A stretch of 64,000 bases of DNA from Lachnospiraceae bacterium GAM79. GTDB lineage: Bacteria; Bacillota; Clostridia; Lachnospirales; Lachnospiraceae. The translations under genes and the position numbers were made by a program. Shown in pieces: positions 1 through 8,039 of the stretch. The stretch's first letter is position 1. Each line of letters starts with the position of its first letter. The DNA lies in contig CP085928.1 of assembly GCA_020735665.1 (NCBI GenBank), positions 2,774,501 through 2,838,500 on the forward strand. The letters are read 5' to 3'. Under the pieces are notes generated by a model that searched no databases, was not told the DNA's origin, and saw only the letters and a program-made list of their open reading frames with translations.

Positions 1-59
1 TCTGTTATATGACGGATAAAGAGAACGGAACATTTTCAATTAAGAGGCTGTTCAAATAA
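1..59 (+). CDS. yabP: YabP, sporulation protein (3' end only)
   Basis: Only the last 18 codons and the stop are present, in the frame starting at base 3. The peptide ends in FSIKRLFK, which resembles the end of Bacillus YabP (GFFSKLFK). The TAA overlaps the ATG of the next gene by one base, the usual yabP-yabQ coupling. YabP is a small protein produced during sporulation and linked to spore coat/cortex assembly. The call depends mainly on position next to yabQ, since the fragment is too short to stand alone. Confidence 0.7.
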   Translation, partial: CYMTDKENGTFSIKRLFK

Positions 60-439
60 TGACAGAGATGTTGGAGCAGCAGTCAACAGCCTTTGCAGTA
101 TGCGTATTATTCGGGGTCGGGATAGGATTTATCATAGGCTTGTTTAATGCTTTTAAAAAAGTGATAAATATAAAAGACGCTTGGGTTGGCTTTATAGATC
201 TCCTTTTTTGGCTGGTATTATGTGCGGCAGTGATTTGGACGACATTTACCTATAACAGCGGCGTGATACGTTTGTATATTTTTTTAGGATTTTTTTCTGG
301 AATCGGGCTGTATTTTTCTACTATAAATTGGGCTGTTTCCAGACTCTTGAACTATATATTGTGTGAGTTGAAAAAGGGGTTGAGAAAAGTGATTTTTCGG
401 GCAAAAATGCTTGTTGACATAATTTGTTCGAGAAGGTAA
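59..439 (+). CDS. yabQ: YabQ, spore cortex membrane protein
   Basis: This 126-residue protein has about three hydrophobic segments (roughly residues 10-30, 42-62 and 68-92) followed by a basic tail, the usual size and layout of YabQ. YabQ is a mother-cell membrane protein needed for spore cortex peptidoglycan in Bacillus. The start codon overlaps the upstream yabP stop, so the two are translationally coupled, and divIC follows 86 bases later as in other Firmicutes. In Bacillus the family is under a mother-cell sigma factor; no such promoter can be assigned here because the start of the operon is outside the window. Confidence 0.82.
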   Translation: MTEMLEQQSTAFAVCVLFGVGIGFIIGLFNAFKKVINIKDAWVGFIDLLFWLVLCAAVIWTTFTYNSGVIRLYIFLGFFSGIGLYFSTINWAVSRLLNYILCELKKGLRKVIFRAKMLVDIICSRR

Positions 440-525
440 AATTATGTCAATACACTTCGAAAGCACTGTTTTTTTAGGAAAACAATGCATCGAAAAAAAG
501 AAGCCGGACAATAGGGGAATGGATC

Positions 526-825
526 ATGGGTAGAACAAATACCAGAAGAAAACAATCAAAGATATGTACAGCGATCATTATTGTTTCGCTTTTGCTGTTA
601 GCAGTGATCGTGGTAGTAAAATCTATCTCACTTCGTGAACAGAAAGCAGAATTAAAGGTTCAGGCAGCAGAGATCTCAGCACAGATTGAAGAAGCACAAG
701 ATGAACATAAGAAGCTGGAAGAAAAAGAAGAATATATGAAGACGAAAAAGTACGTTGAGGAAGTAGCCAGAAATCAGCTCGGTCTGGTATATCCTGACGA
801 AATAGTGATTCGTCCGAAGGAATAA
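526..825 (+). CDS. divIC: DivIC/FtsB-type septum formation initiator
   Basis: The 99-residue protein has a short basic N-terminus, one membrane span (about residues 17-33) and a coiled coil rich in E, K and Q (about 36-72). It ends with the motif YVEEVARNQLGLVYPDE, typical of DivIC/FtsB proteins. It is a bitopic division protein that works with FtsL and DivIB at the septum. A GGGG ribosome site lies just before the ATG. It sits between yabQ and spoIIE as in Bacillus, where divIC is followed by yabR; no yabR is present here. A terminator follows at 865-900, so it closes the yabP-yabQ-divIC unit. Confidence 0.85.
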   Translation: MGRTNTRRKQSKICTAIIIVSLLLLAVIVVVKSISLREQKAELKVQAAEISAQIEEAQDEHKKLEEKEEYMKTKKYVEEVARNQLGLVYPDEIVIRPKE

Positions 826-864
826 GTACATAAAAGAGCCGGAAAAATAAAAAATAGTCAGAAT

Positions 865-900
865 AAAGCGATTGCTGTTTTCAGCATTCGCTTTTTTTTT
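865..900 (+). terminator. Rho-independent terminator after divIC
   Basis: AAAGCGATTGCTG pairs with CAGCATTCGCTTT across a TTTT loop, with one mismatch, and a run of nine T follows. It separates the divIC unit from spoIIE. A TATAAT-like hexamer at 915-920 could then start spoIIE transcription, but no good -35 box precedes it. Confidence 0.85.
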
Positions 901-955
901 ACGTGTTATCTCCGTATAATGTCTGACACTTAAGGCGAAAAGGGAGGACACATAT

Positions 956-3025
956 ATGAATGAAAAAAAAGTGAATCGTATGCTGTTATATCTGATCGGA
1001 TTTCTATGCGGACATTCTGCGATCGTTGGTATGCATCCGTTTATGGTTCCGATGCTTATTGCAGTTTATTATATGAGACAGAGTACGTTCGGTCTGTTCA
1101 CAGCAATGCTTTTTGGCGGGGCGGCGTTATATGGCGGACCGGGTTGGAACACGGAACAGATATTCCGGATGGGACCGTATGTGATGGGAATGGGTGAAAA
1201 CTCTGCTGCGTATTTCTTGATAAAATACAGTGTGATCCTGGTGGCTGTTCTGGTCTGCATGAACCTGGAAGGTGGATTGAAATGCAGGCGATCGGGAGGA
1301 ACTCGTACATATCTGATACTTGCCGGAAGCTGTGGATTAATAATATTCGTCTGGTCGTTTATATGTGGTATGTACATTTTCGGTATGCAGGATGCGGTGC
1401 TTATGGCTTTATTTGAAACAGTGATATCTGTCGGAACGATACCTGTATTTCAGACAGGAACACAGGTTTTGTTGTTACAGAAAAGAGAGAGAGATAAGTA
1501 CAATGAGGAATTGCTGGGGGTTCTTGTTCTGACTGCTGTCTGTATGTGGGGAATGCCATATATGATCGGTAGGGCAGTGAGCTGGCTGTTAATGTGTAGT
1601 CTTTATGTGTCGTGGTATACACTTCACAGGTTTGGTGCAGGTTACGGAATGGCTGTCACAGGCGTATGCGGATTCATTGCGGCGGTTAAGAGCGGAAGAC
1701 CGGAATTAGTCGGTGGATTTTTTATATTTGCAATATTGATCCTTGCAGGGCGCGCACTTTCGGATAAAAGAAAAATGGGAACCATTATGGCGGTAACTGT
1801 AGCCTGTATTCTGACGGGACTTATGTATGATGATTATTTCCTGACATTTGATGGAATCAAAAGTGTGGGAAGTGCGCTGCTGATCTTTGCGGCGACCCCC
1901 AAATGGTTGCTTACGGTTCAGGATGGATGGATTCAGTCACAGTATAATCTTCAGACGGCGACTGAGATGAACCGTATCACAGCAGAGAAGATACGGGAAT
2001 TATCCGGGGCATTTAAACGGATCGAATATACGCTGGCAGGATGTGGACCTGCTGCAGCAAGAGTGGATCTGGGTGAGGTCGGAGATATGATCGGAAGATT
2101 TTCCGATAATCTGGAAACTGCTGAACCGGTTTCATTGAACAGGGAAGAACGGCTTCGTGCAAGCTTTATGGAGCATGGGGTTATCATGACACATTTATCA
2201 TCTATGAAGAATGAGATGAATCATATTCAGTATTATATAACAGCAAGAACGAAGAATAAGAGGATCATGCTGTCGAGGGATGCGGCAGAAATCATGTCTG
2301 AGGTATTGGACAAGCAGATTCGCGTGTCAGAGGATACACCTGCGATCATATCGGAAAATGATCGTGTGATCGTATTTGAGGAATGCGCAAAATATCGTTG
2401 TACATATTTTGTCCGTAGAATTAAAAAATATGGGTCAAATGTCTCGGGGGATAATTTTTCGGTAAAGGAGCATGAGGATGGCAGGCTTATTATGATGATA
2501 TCAGACGGAATGGGCAGCGGAAGCCTTGCGTCCTGCGAAAGTACATTGATGATCGATACAATGGAGGAATTGCTGGATGCCGGATTTGATCCCTCTTATG
2601 GAATAACATTTTCAAATGACTGCATATCGGCAAAGAACAGTGGGAGGTGTTTTACGACATTTGATATGGGAATCATAGATCTGTACAGCGGAGAATTGAC
2701 ACAGTATAAGCAGGGGGCAGCACCGACTTATATTATTCATGAAGGGGATACGGAGGTGCTGCGGGGAGCATCCCTGCCGATCGGTGTCCTTGAATCTGCG
2801 GAATGCGATGTGATCCATCAGGAACTACAGCCGGAAGATCGGGTAGTAATGGTAAGTGATGGAGCTTTGGGAGATGAGGATGAGATGCAGGAGATCATTT
2901 CCACGCTGAAAACGGATGACTGCAAGGAGACACTTGATCGTATTGTCTCACAGGTGCTTTTCCGCTGTAAAGGTAAACTTGAGGATGATGTGACGGTGAT
3001 CGTGGCAAAATTGGAAATAGCATAA
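956..3025 (+). CDS. spoIIE: Stage II sporulation protein E, PP2C serine phosphatase
   Basis: This is a 689-residue protein with an N-terminal half of hydrophobic segments (about residues 8-320), a middle linker region and a C-terminal PP2C phosphatase domain. Metal-binding aspartates are visible in ISDGMGSG (D517), VSDGALGD (D635) and the final EDDVTVIV motif. SpoIIE dephosphorylates SpoIIAA at the asymmetric septum and so releases sigma F in the forespore. It is shorter than the roughly 830-residue Bacillus protein, with the difference in the membrane and central regions. The ATG follows AGGGAGG by about 7 bases. It lies in the usual divIC-spoIIE-tilS order. Confidence 0.92.
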   Translation: MNEKKVNRMLLYLIGFLCGHSAIVGMHPFMVPMLIAVYYMRQSTFGLFTAMLFGGAALYGGPGWNTEQIFRMGPYVMGMGENSAAYFLIKYSVILVAVLVCMNLEGGLKCRRSGGTRTYLILAGSCGLIIFVWSFICGMYIFGMQDAVLMALFETVISVGTIPVFQTGTQVLLLQKRERDKYNEELLGVLVLTAVCMWGMPYMIGRAVSWLLMCSLYVSWYTLHRFGAGYGMAVTGVCGFIAAVKSGRPELVGGFFIFAILILAGRALSDKRKMGTIMAVTVACILTGLMYDDYFLTFDGIKSVGSALLIFAATPKWLLTVQDGWIQSQYNLQTATEMNRITAEKIRELSGAFKRIEYTLAGCGPAAARVDLGEVGDMIGRFSDNLETAEPVSLNREERLRASFMEHGVIMTHLSSMKNEMNHIQYYITARTKNKRIMLSRDAAEIMSEVLDKQIRVSEDTPAIISENDRVIVFEECAKYRCTYFVRRIKKYGSNVSGDNFSVKEHEDGRLIMMISDGMGSGSLASCESTLMIDTMEELLDAGFDPSYGITFSNDCISAKNSGRCFTTFDMGIIDLYSGELTQYKQGAAPTYIIHEGDTEVLRGASLPIGVLESAECDVIHQELQPEDRVVMVSDGALGDEDEMQEIISTLKTDDCKETLDRIVSQVLFRCKGKLEDDVTVIVAKLEIA

Positions 3026-3236
3026 ACTTTCCGGTTTGTTACTTGAAATTTATAGTTGGCTTGTATTAAGATAACGAAGAAATGTATATGACCGGATGTA
3101 AAATAACGAAGCTACATATATCGGTGAATGTAGGATTTTAAAGAAACGTATATACAATATGCATACAAAGATACAGGTAATGAATATAGATGATCGAATA
3201 TCCGAATCATAGAAGACGGACAGGTGTGGAAAACAG

Positions 3237-4694
3237 ATGACAGAAAATACATTAGAAGAACAGATTTATCAATTTATAAAAGAACAGAATTTGCTTGAAG
3301 CAGGAGATAACTGCATCGTTGGTGTGTCCGGCGGAGCGGATTCCATCTGCCTGCTGACGGTTCTTGCAGGACTTCGGGAGAAAATAGAACTCAAGTTATA
3401 TGCGGTCCATGTTAACCATATGATCCGCGGAACAGAGGCAGATGCAGATGAATCTTATGTGGCAGAGTATTGTAAGAAGCTTGGAATACCATGTGACTGT
3501 TACCATATCGATGTGCCGCAGCTTGCAAAGGAACAGAAGCTGACGGAGGAAGAAGCGGGAAGAAATGCACGGTATGGGGCATTTGCCCGGGCAGCGGACA
3601 AGTATGGCATCACTGATTATAAGGTGGCAGTTGCTCATAACAAAAATGATGTAGCAGAGACGGTATTGCTCAACATGGTAAGGGGAACGGGGATTGCCGG
3701 AATGGCCGGAATACCGGTAAAGCGGGACCGGATCGTGCGTCCGTTACTTTCATGTACCAGAACGGAGATTGAGGCTTATCTGGAACAGCAGGGGATACAG
3801 TATTGTACGGATTCCACAAATCTGGAAAATGATTATGCCAGAAATAAGATCCGTAATCAGGTGATTCCGGCATTTAATGAGATAAACACACAGGCAGCGG
3901 CACATATCAGTCAGGCAGCAGCCTATGCGGGTATGTATGATACCTATGTGATGAAGCAGGTAGGATATTTTCTGGATGAACATATGGAGATACGGAAACA
4001 GACCGGAAAAACAGATGCATATGTATTGGAAATCGGGAAGCTACGGGAACAGGATGAACTGATCGAGGATCTTGTGATCTTAGAATTGATTGGCAGAGTC
4101 AGCGGCGGAAGAAAGGATATCGGTCAGAACCATGTAAGAGAAGTGAAGAAGCTGTATCAGGCAGCTGCGGGAAGCCGGATCATGCTTCCGCATGGTGGAA
4201 TGGTATATCAGAATTACGGATATCTGTGTTTTGAGAAGGCAGCAGAGGGCGCACGCGATGTCGACTGGCAGGAGATAGTTATAAAAGGTGCAGGTGAATA
4301 TATCCTGCCCGGAATGGGAAGGATGAAGATTGAAATATTTGAGAAATCTGTTCATTTAGATTTAACAAAAAAAGAGTATACGAAGTTTGCAGATTATGAT
4401 AGAATACAGAATGGCATTACTATCAGGAAATATATGGAAAATGACTATATGGTGATTGCATCAGACGGCTCAACGAAGAAGATAAACCGGTTATTTTCAT
4501 CCTGTAAGATACCGGTGGCAGAGCGTTTGCAGATACCGCTTGTAGCTTCCGAACATGACATCATCTGGGCAGTAGGCGTCCGGTTGAGTGAGAAGTACAA
4601 GGTACGGCCTGATACAAAAAGAGTAATATGTTTAGAATATATACCAGAAGGAGAAAATGAAGATGAAAGAGCAGATCAAAGTCATGATATCTGA
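3237..4694 (+). CDS. tilS: tRNA(Ile)-lysidine synthase
   Basis: The 485-residue protein carries the N-type ATP pyrophosphatase P-loop SGGADS at residues 31-36, then HVNHMIRG, AVAHNKNDVAET and a long helical plus C-terminal substrate-binding region, as in full-length TilS. It attaches lysine to C34 of tRNA-Ile(CAU), so the tRNA reads AUA. The 3' end overlaps hpt by some 32 bases, which suggests coupled translation. The 211 bases before it are AT-rich with no clear feature. Confidence 0.92.
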   Translation: MTENTLEEQIYQFIKEQNLLEAGDNCIVGVSGGADSICLLTVLAGLREKIELKLYAVHVNHMIRGTEADADESYVAEYCKKLGIPCDCYHIDVPQLAKEQKLTEEEAGRNARYGAFARAADKYGITDYKVAVAHNKNDVAETVLLNMVRGTGIAGMAGIPVKRDRIVRPLLSCTRTEIEAYLEQQGIQYCTDSTNLENDYARNKIRNQVIPAFNEINTQAAAHISQAAAYAGMYDTYVMKQVGYFLDEHMEIRKQTGKTDAYVLEIGKLREQDELIEDLVILELIGRVSGGRKDIGQNHVREVKKLYQAAAGSRIMLPHGGMVYQNYGYLCFEKAAEGARDVDWQEIVIKGAGEYILPGMGRMKIEIFEKSVHLDLTKKEYTKFADYDRIQNGITIRKYMENDYMVIASDGSTKKINRLFSSCKIPVAERLQIPLVASEHDIIWAVGVRLSEKYKVRPDTKRVICLEYIPEGENEDERADQSHDI

Positions 4695-5184
4695 AGCTGA
4701 AGTAGATAACAGAATCTCAGAGATGGCAGCAGCTATTGATAAAGCATATGCAGGAAAGACCGTTCATCTGATCGGAATATTAAAAGGGAGTGTATTCTTC
4801 ATGTGTGAGCTGGCGAAGAAGATCACGGTTCCTGTAACCATGGATTTTATGTCAGTCAGCAGTTATGGAGATGATACGAAATCATCAGGAATTGTGAAGC
4901 TGAATAAGGATCTGGATGAATCAATAGAAGGAAAAGATGTGATCGTAGTTGAAGATATTCTCGATTCAGGAAGAACGCTGTCGTATCTGATCAAATTATT
5001 AAATAACAGAAAGCCGGCGAGTATGCAGGTAATAACTCTGCTTGATAAGCCGGAGAGACGTGTGAATCCGGTTGAATTATATATGACAGGATTTACGATC
5101 CCGGATCGTTTTGTAGTAGGATATGGACTTGACTGTGCGCAGAAGTACAGGAACCTTCCATATATCGGAGTGATTGAACAGTAG
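4663..5184 (+). CDS. hpt: Hypoxanthine phosphoribosyltransferase
   Basis: The protein has the PRPP-binding motif VIVVEDILDSGRTL and the family segments LKGSVFFMCEL and DRFVVGYGLD. It converts hypoxanthine or guanine plus PRPP to IMP or GMP. The start is placed at 4663 (MKEQIK) because AAGGAG at 4648-4653 then has a 9-base spacing; an in-frame ATG at 4657 would leave only 3. The gene overlaps the end of tilS, the conserved tilS-hpt-ftsH arrangement. Confidence 0.92.
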   Translation: MKEQIKVMISEAEVDNRISEMAAAIDKAYAGKTVHLIGILKGSVFFMCELAKKITVPVTMDFMSVSSYGDDTKSSGIVKLNKDLDESIEGKDVIVVEDILDSGRTLSYLIKLLNNRKPASMQVITLLDKPERRVNPVELYMTGFTIPDRFVVGYGLDCAQKYRNLPYIGVIEQ

Positions 5185-5233
5185 ATATCAGACTGTTTAT
5201 ATAAAAAGACAGACCAAGATGAAGGAGTAGACA

Positions 5234-7156
5234 ATGAATAAGAAGAGAGCAAGAAGTGCTGTTGTGATCTATGCGATCATCCTTATTGTCGGATTCCTGC
5301 TGATCAACAAATGGCTGGGTGGCAGCAGTAATGTTGCGACCAATTACAGCTATACGGAATTTTCGGCAGATCTGAACGCGGGAAATATCGCAGCGGTAGA
5401 TATTACACAGAATACAAATGTGCCGACAGCAACCGTAGATGTGGAGTTTGTTTCCGGAAAACAGCTTACATTCTATGCGGCAGATGTTAATGAGATTATT
5501 AAGATCTATAATGACTATGAAGCAGCAGTTGATAAGAAGAATGCGACAGCTTCTGCAGAGGATCAGGTAAAACTGGCAAAGTATAATCTGTACGATGTGC
5601 AGAAGGAAAGCATGCTTGGCATGTGGATCCCATATCTGATCATTATGATCATTATGGTCATTATCATGACATTCATGATCGGACGAATCCAGGGTGGTGG
5701 ATCCGGCGGACAGATGATGAACTTCGGAAAGAGCCGTGCCAAGAAGAATGAAGATATCGGAAAGACGGTTACATTTAAAGATGTAGCAGGATTGGATGAG
5801 GAGAAAGAAGATCTGGAAGAGATCGTCAGCTTCCTTAAGAATCCGGGAAGATTCGTAAAGGTTGGAGCCAGAATCCCTAAGGGTGTTCTGTTAGTAGGAC
5901 CTCCGGGAACAGGTAAGACATTGATGGCAAAGGCGGTTGCAGGCGAAGCTGGTGTACCGTTCTTCAGCATTTCGGGATCTGATTTTGTGGAAATGTTTGT
6001 CGGTGTCGGTGCTTCCCGTGTAAGAGATCTGTTTGACGAAGCAAAGAAGAATGCACCATGTATTATTTTCATCGATGAGATCGATGCTGTTGCAAGACAG
6101 CGTGGTACCGGACTTGGCGGTGGACATGACGAGAGAGAGCAGACCTTGAACCAGTTACTTGTTGAGATGGATGGTTTCGGTGTAAATGAAGGAATTATCG
6201 TTCTTGCAGCAACCAACCGAGTAGATATTCTTGACCATGCGATCTTGAGACCTGGTCGTTTTGACCGTAAGGTATTCGTAAACCGTCCGGATGTCAAGGG
6301 CAGAGAAGAGATCCTGAAGGTTCATACAAAGAATAAGCCACTTGCAGAAGATGTAAATCTGAATGATATTGCAAGAACAACGGCAGGTTTTGCAGGTGCT
6401 GATCTGGAGAACCTGATGAACGAAGCTGCCATCTGTGCAGCAAAGGATAACCGTGCTTATATCGTAAAAGAAGATGTAGATAAATCATTTATCAAAGTAG
6501 GAATCGGTGGAGAGAAGAAGAGTCGTCTGGTACCGGAGAGCGAGCGCAGAATCACCGCTTATCATGAATCCGGTCATGCGATCCTGTTCCATCTGCTTCC
6601 TCATGTGGGACCGGTTTATACCGTATCTATCATCCCGACCGGAACCGGTGCAGGTGGATATACGATGCCGCTTCCTGAAAATGATAACGTATTCATGACA
6701 AAGGCAAAGATGTTAGAGGATATCAAGGTAAGCCTTGGCGGACGTATCGCAGAAGAACTGATTCTTGAGGATATCACAACAGGTGCTTCGCAGGATATCA
6801 AACAGGCAAGCCAGTATGCCAGAGCAATGGTTACCAAGTACGGTATGTCTGAGAAGCTTGGTCTGATCAATTACGAAAGTGATGATCAGGAAGAAGTGTT
6901 CCTTGGACGTGATCTTGGTCATGCAAAGAATTACAGTGAGAAGGTTGCGGGAGCGATCGATAAGGAAGTTAAGCGTATCATCGATGAATGTTACGCAGAT
7001 GCCAGAGCGATCCTTGAAGCACATGAAGACATCCTTCATAAATGTGCAGCGCTTCTCCTTGAGAAAGAGAGAATCGACCGGGCTGAGTTTGAAGCATTGT
7101 TTGATGATGTTCCAAATGCAAACTCTACTGCAAACGCAGAGCCTTCAACAATATAG
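5234..7156 (+). CDS. ftsH: ATP-dependent zinc metalloprotease FtsH
   Basis: The 640-residue protein has two membrane spans (about residues 9-26 and 130-150) around an extracytoplasmic loop, then an AAA+ domain and an M41 peptidase domain. Walker A is GPPGTGKT from G222, Walker B IIFIDEID, the second region of homology ends in RPGRFDR, and the zinc motif is HESGH at 444-448. It degrades misfolded and regulatory membrane proteins as a hexamer. AAGGAG stands 7 bases before the ATG. A strong hairpin follows at 7208-7267. Confidence 0.96.
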   Translation: MNKKRARSAVVIYAIILIVGFLLINKWLGGSSNVATNYSYTEFSADLNAGNIAAVDITQNTNVPTATVDVEFVSGKQLTFYAADVNEIIKIYNDYEAAVDKKNATASAEDQVKLAKYNLYDVQKESMLGMWIPYLIIMIIMVIIMTFMIGRIQGGGSGGQMMNFGKSRAKKNEDIGKTVTFKDVAGLDEEKEDLEEIVSFLKNPGRFVKVGARIPKGVLLVGPPGTGKTLMAKAVAGEAGVPFFSISGSDFVEMFVGVGASRVRDLFDEAKKNAPCIIFIDEIDAVARQRGTGLGGGHDEREQTLNQLLVEMDGFGVNEGIIVLAATNRVDILDHAILRPGRFDRKVFVNRPDVKGREEILKVHTKNKPLAEDVNLNDIARTTAGFAGADLENLMNEAAICAAKDNRAYIVKEDVDKSFIKVGIGGEKKSRLVPESERRITAYHESGHAILFHLLPHVGPVYTVSIIPTGTGAGGYTMPLPENDNVFMTKAKMLEDIKVSLGGRIAEELILEDITTGASQDIKQASQYARAMVTKYGMSEKLGLINYESDDQEEVFLGRDLGHAKNYSEKVAGAIDKEVKRIIDECYADARAILEAHEDILHKCAALLLEKERIDRAEFEALFDDVPNANSTANAEPSTI

Positions 7157-7207
7157 ACAATAGTAACACGAACAAATTGATTGAAAACCAATAAAAATTT
7201 GTACATG

Positions 7208-7267
7208 TTGCACAAAAACGGCGTTTTTTGAATAATTTCAAAAAACGCCGCTCTCTGTTTTGCACAA
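7208..7267. terminator. Two-tier hairpin after ftsH
   Basis: A perfect 14-base inner stem (CGGCGTTTTTTGAA at 7219-7232 with its complement ending at 7250) lies inside a second 10-base stem (TTGCACAAAA at 7208-7217 with 7258-7267). It probably ends the ftsH operon, but no long T run follows directly, so an RNA-processing role is possible. Confidence 0.6.
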
Positions 7268-7395
7268 TAAAATTTTTAAAATAAAAAAATGTTTGGGCAG
7301 ACTTTTAGAAGCATTTGTATATAATAATACTTGTAACCCCCCAATACATTATATAGTTTTGGCTACACCCCATAAGTAACAAAATACCTTCTCCA

Positions 7396-7434
7396 AAAGA
7401 GGCAGTCGTGCGTTGACTGTCTCTTTTATTTTTT
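7396..7434 (+). terminator. Isolated rho-independent terminator in gene-free region
   Basis: AAAGAGGCAGTC pairs with GACTGTCTCTTT (one G-U pair), followed by TTATTTTTT. No protein gene precedes it closely, so it may end a short RNA starting near the TATATAATAAT stretch at about 7318-7328. The stretch 7157-8039 contains no convincing coding region; it holds this terminator, the hairpin at 7208-7267 and two fold-back elements. Confidence 0.6.
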
Positions 7435-7460
7435 GGCGGGCACCACCGATTCATCCTGAC

Positions 7461-7661
7461 GGTCTGGGGCTGCCTGTCTATCTGCATTATAAATAACTTT
7501 CTGCGGTTTCTGTTCACTGCACATGTCTGATTCGTAAATGCTCCTGTGCAACTCGCCCTTCGGGCTCAGACAAGCACCCGCATTTACTGACAATGCGCAG
7601 TAAACGACGAAATCCTCAAAAACGTTATATTATAATACAGATAGACAGGCAGCCCCAGACC
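7461..7661. repeat. Fold-back element 1 (arms plus shared core)
   Basis: The ends GGTCTGGGGCTGCCTGTC and the complement ending at 7661 form a long inverted repeat of more than 20 bases that continues inward through AT-rich pairing. The centre (about 7508-7600) contains a core starting TTCACTGCACATGTCTGATT, with inner arms GTAAATGC and GCATTTAC and an inner GCCC-TTCG-GGGC loop. The same core recurs in the next element with quite different outer arms. No protein product is convincing in either direction. Confidence 0.75.
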
Positions 7662-7681
7662 TATATGTCTTATCTTTTGCC

Positions 7682-7967
7682 TAGACAATTTTCATGGCAA
7701 TAGTCCGTATAAAAAGCCCCACAGCATCCTCCGCCGCTTCCCGGGGGTCTGCCCCTGTTATAAATACCTTGCTACGTTTTCTATTCACTGCACATGTCTG
7801 ATTCGTAAATACTCCTGTGCTAACTCGCCTTCGGCTCAAACAAGCACCCGTATTTACTGACAATGTGCAGTTCATAACGAAAGCCTCGCAATGGTATTTA
7901 TAACAGGGGCAGACCCCCGGGGAGCGGTGGAGGATGCTGTGGGGCTTAGTTTTTGCCATTGGTTGTC
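7682..7967. repeat. Fold-back element 2 (longer arms, same core)
   Basis: An inverted repeat of about 52 bases per arm runs from 7717 (CCCCACAGCATCCTCC) to 7944 with only two G-U type differences; weaker pairing extends out to about 7682 and 7967 (TGGCAA with TTGCCA). The central core matches that of element 1 nearly base for base, including GCACATGTCTGATTCGTAAA and the GCCTTCGGC loop. An open frame crossing it on the minus strand is a by-product of the palindrome. Confidence 0.78.
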
Positions 7968-8039
7968 AGCATAAAAAGGTTGTCTATTTATTAAAAAAGT
8001 ATTAGAATGAAAAGGCATAAACGAAAGGGAGAGTTTTGA

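Noticed and set aside
5563-6297. Long minus-strand open frame opposite ftsH
   Set aside because: It is the mirror of a highly conserved coding region, with no ribosome site and a Ser/Pro-rich composition typical of antisense frames.
7681-7959. Minus-strand 92-codon gene
   Set aside because: It is contained in a long inverted repeat, so the open frame results from the palindrome; no ribosome site.
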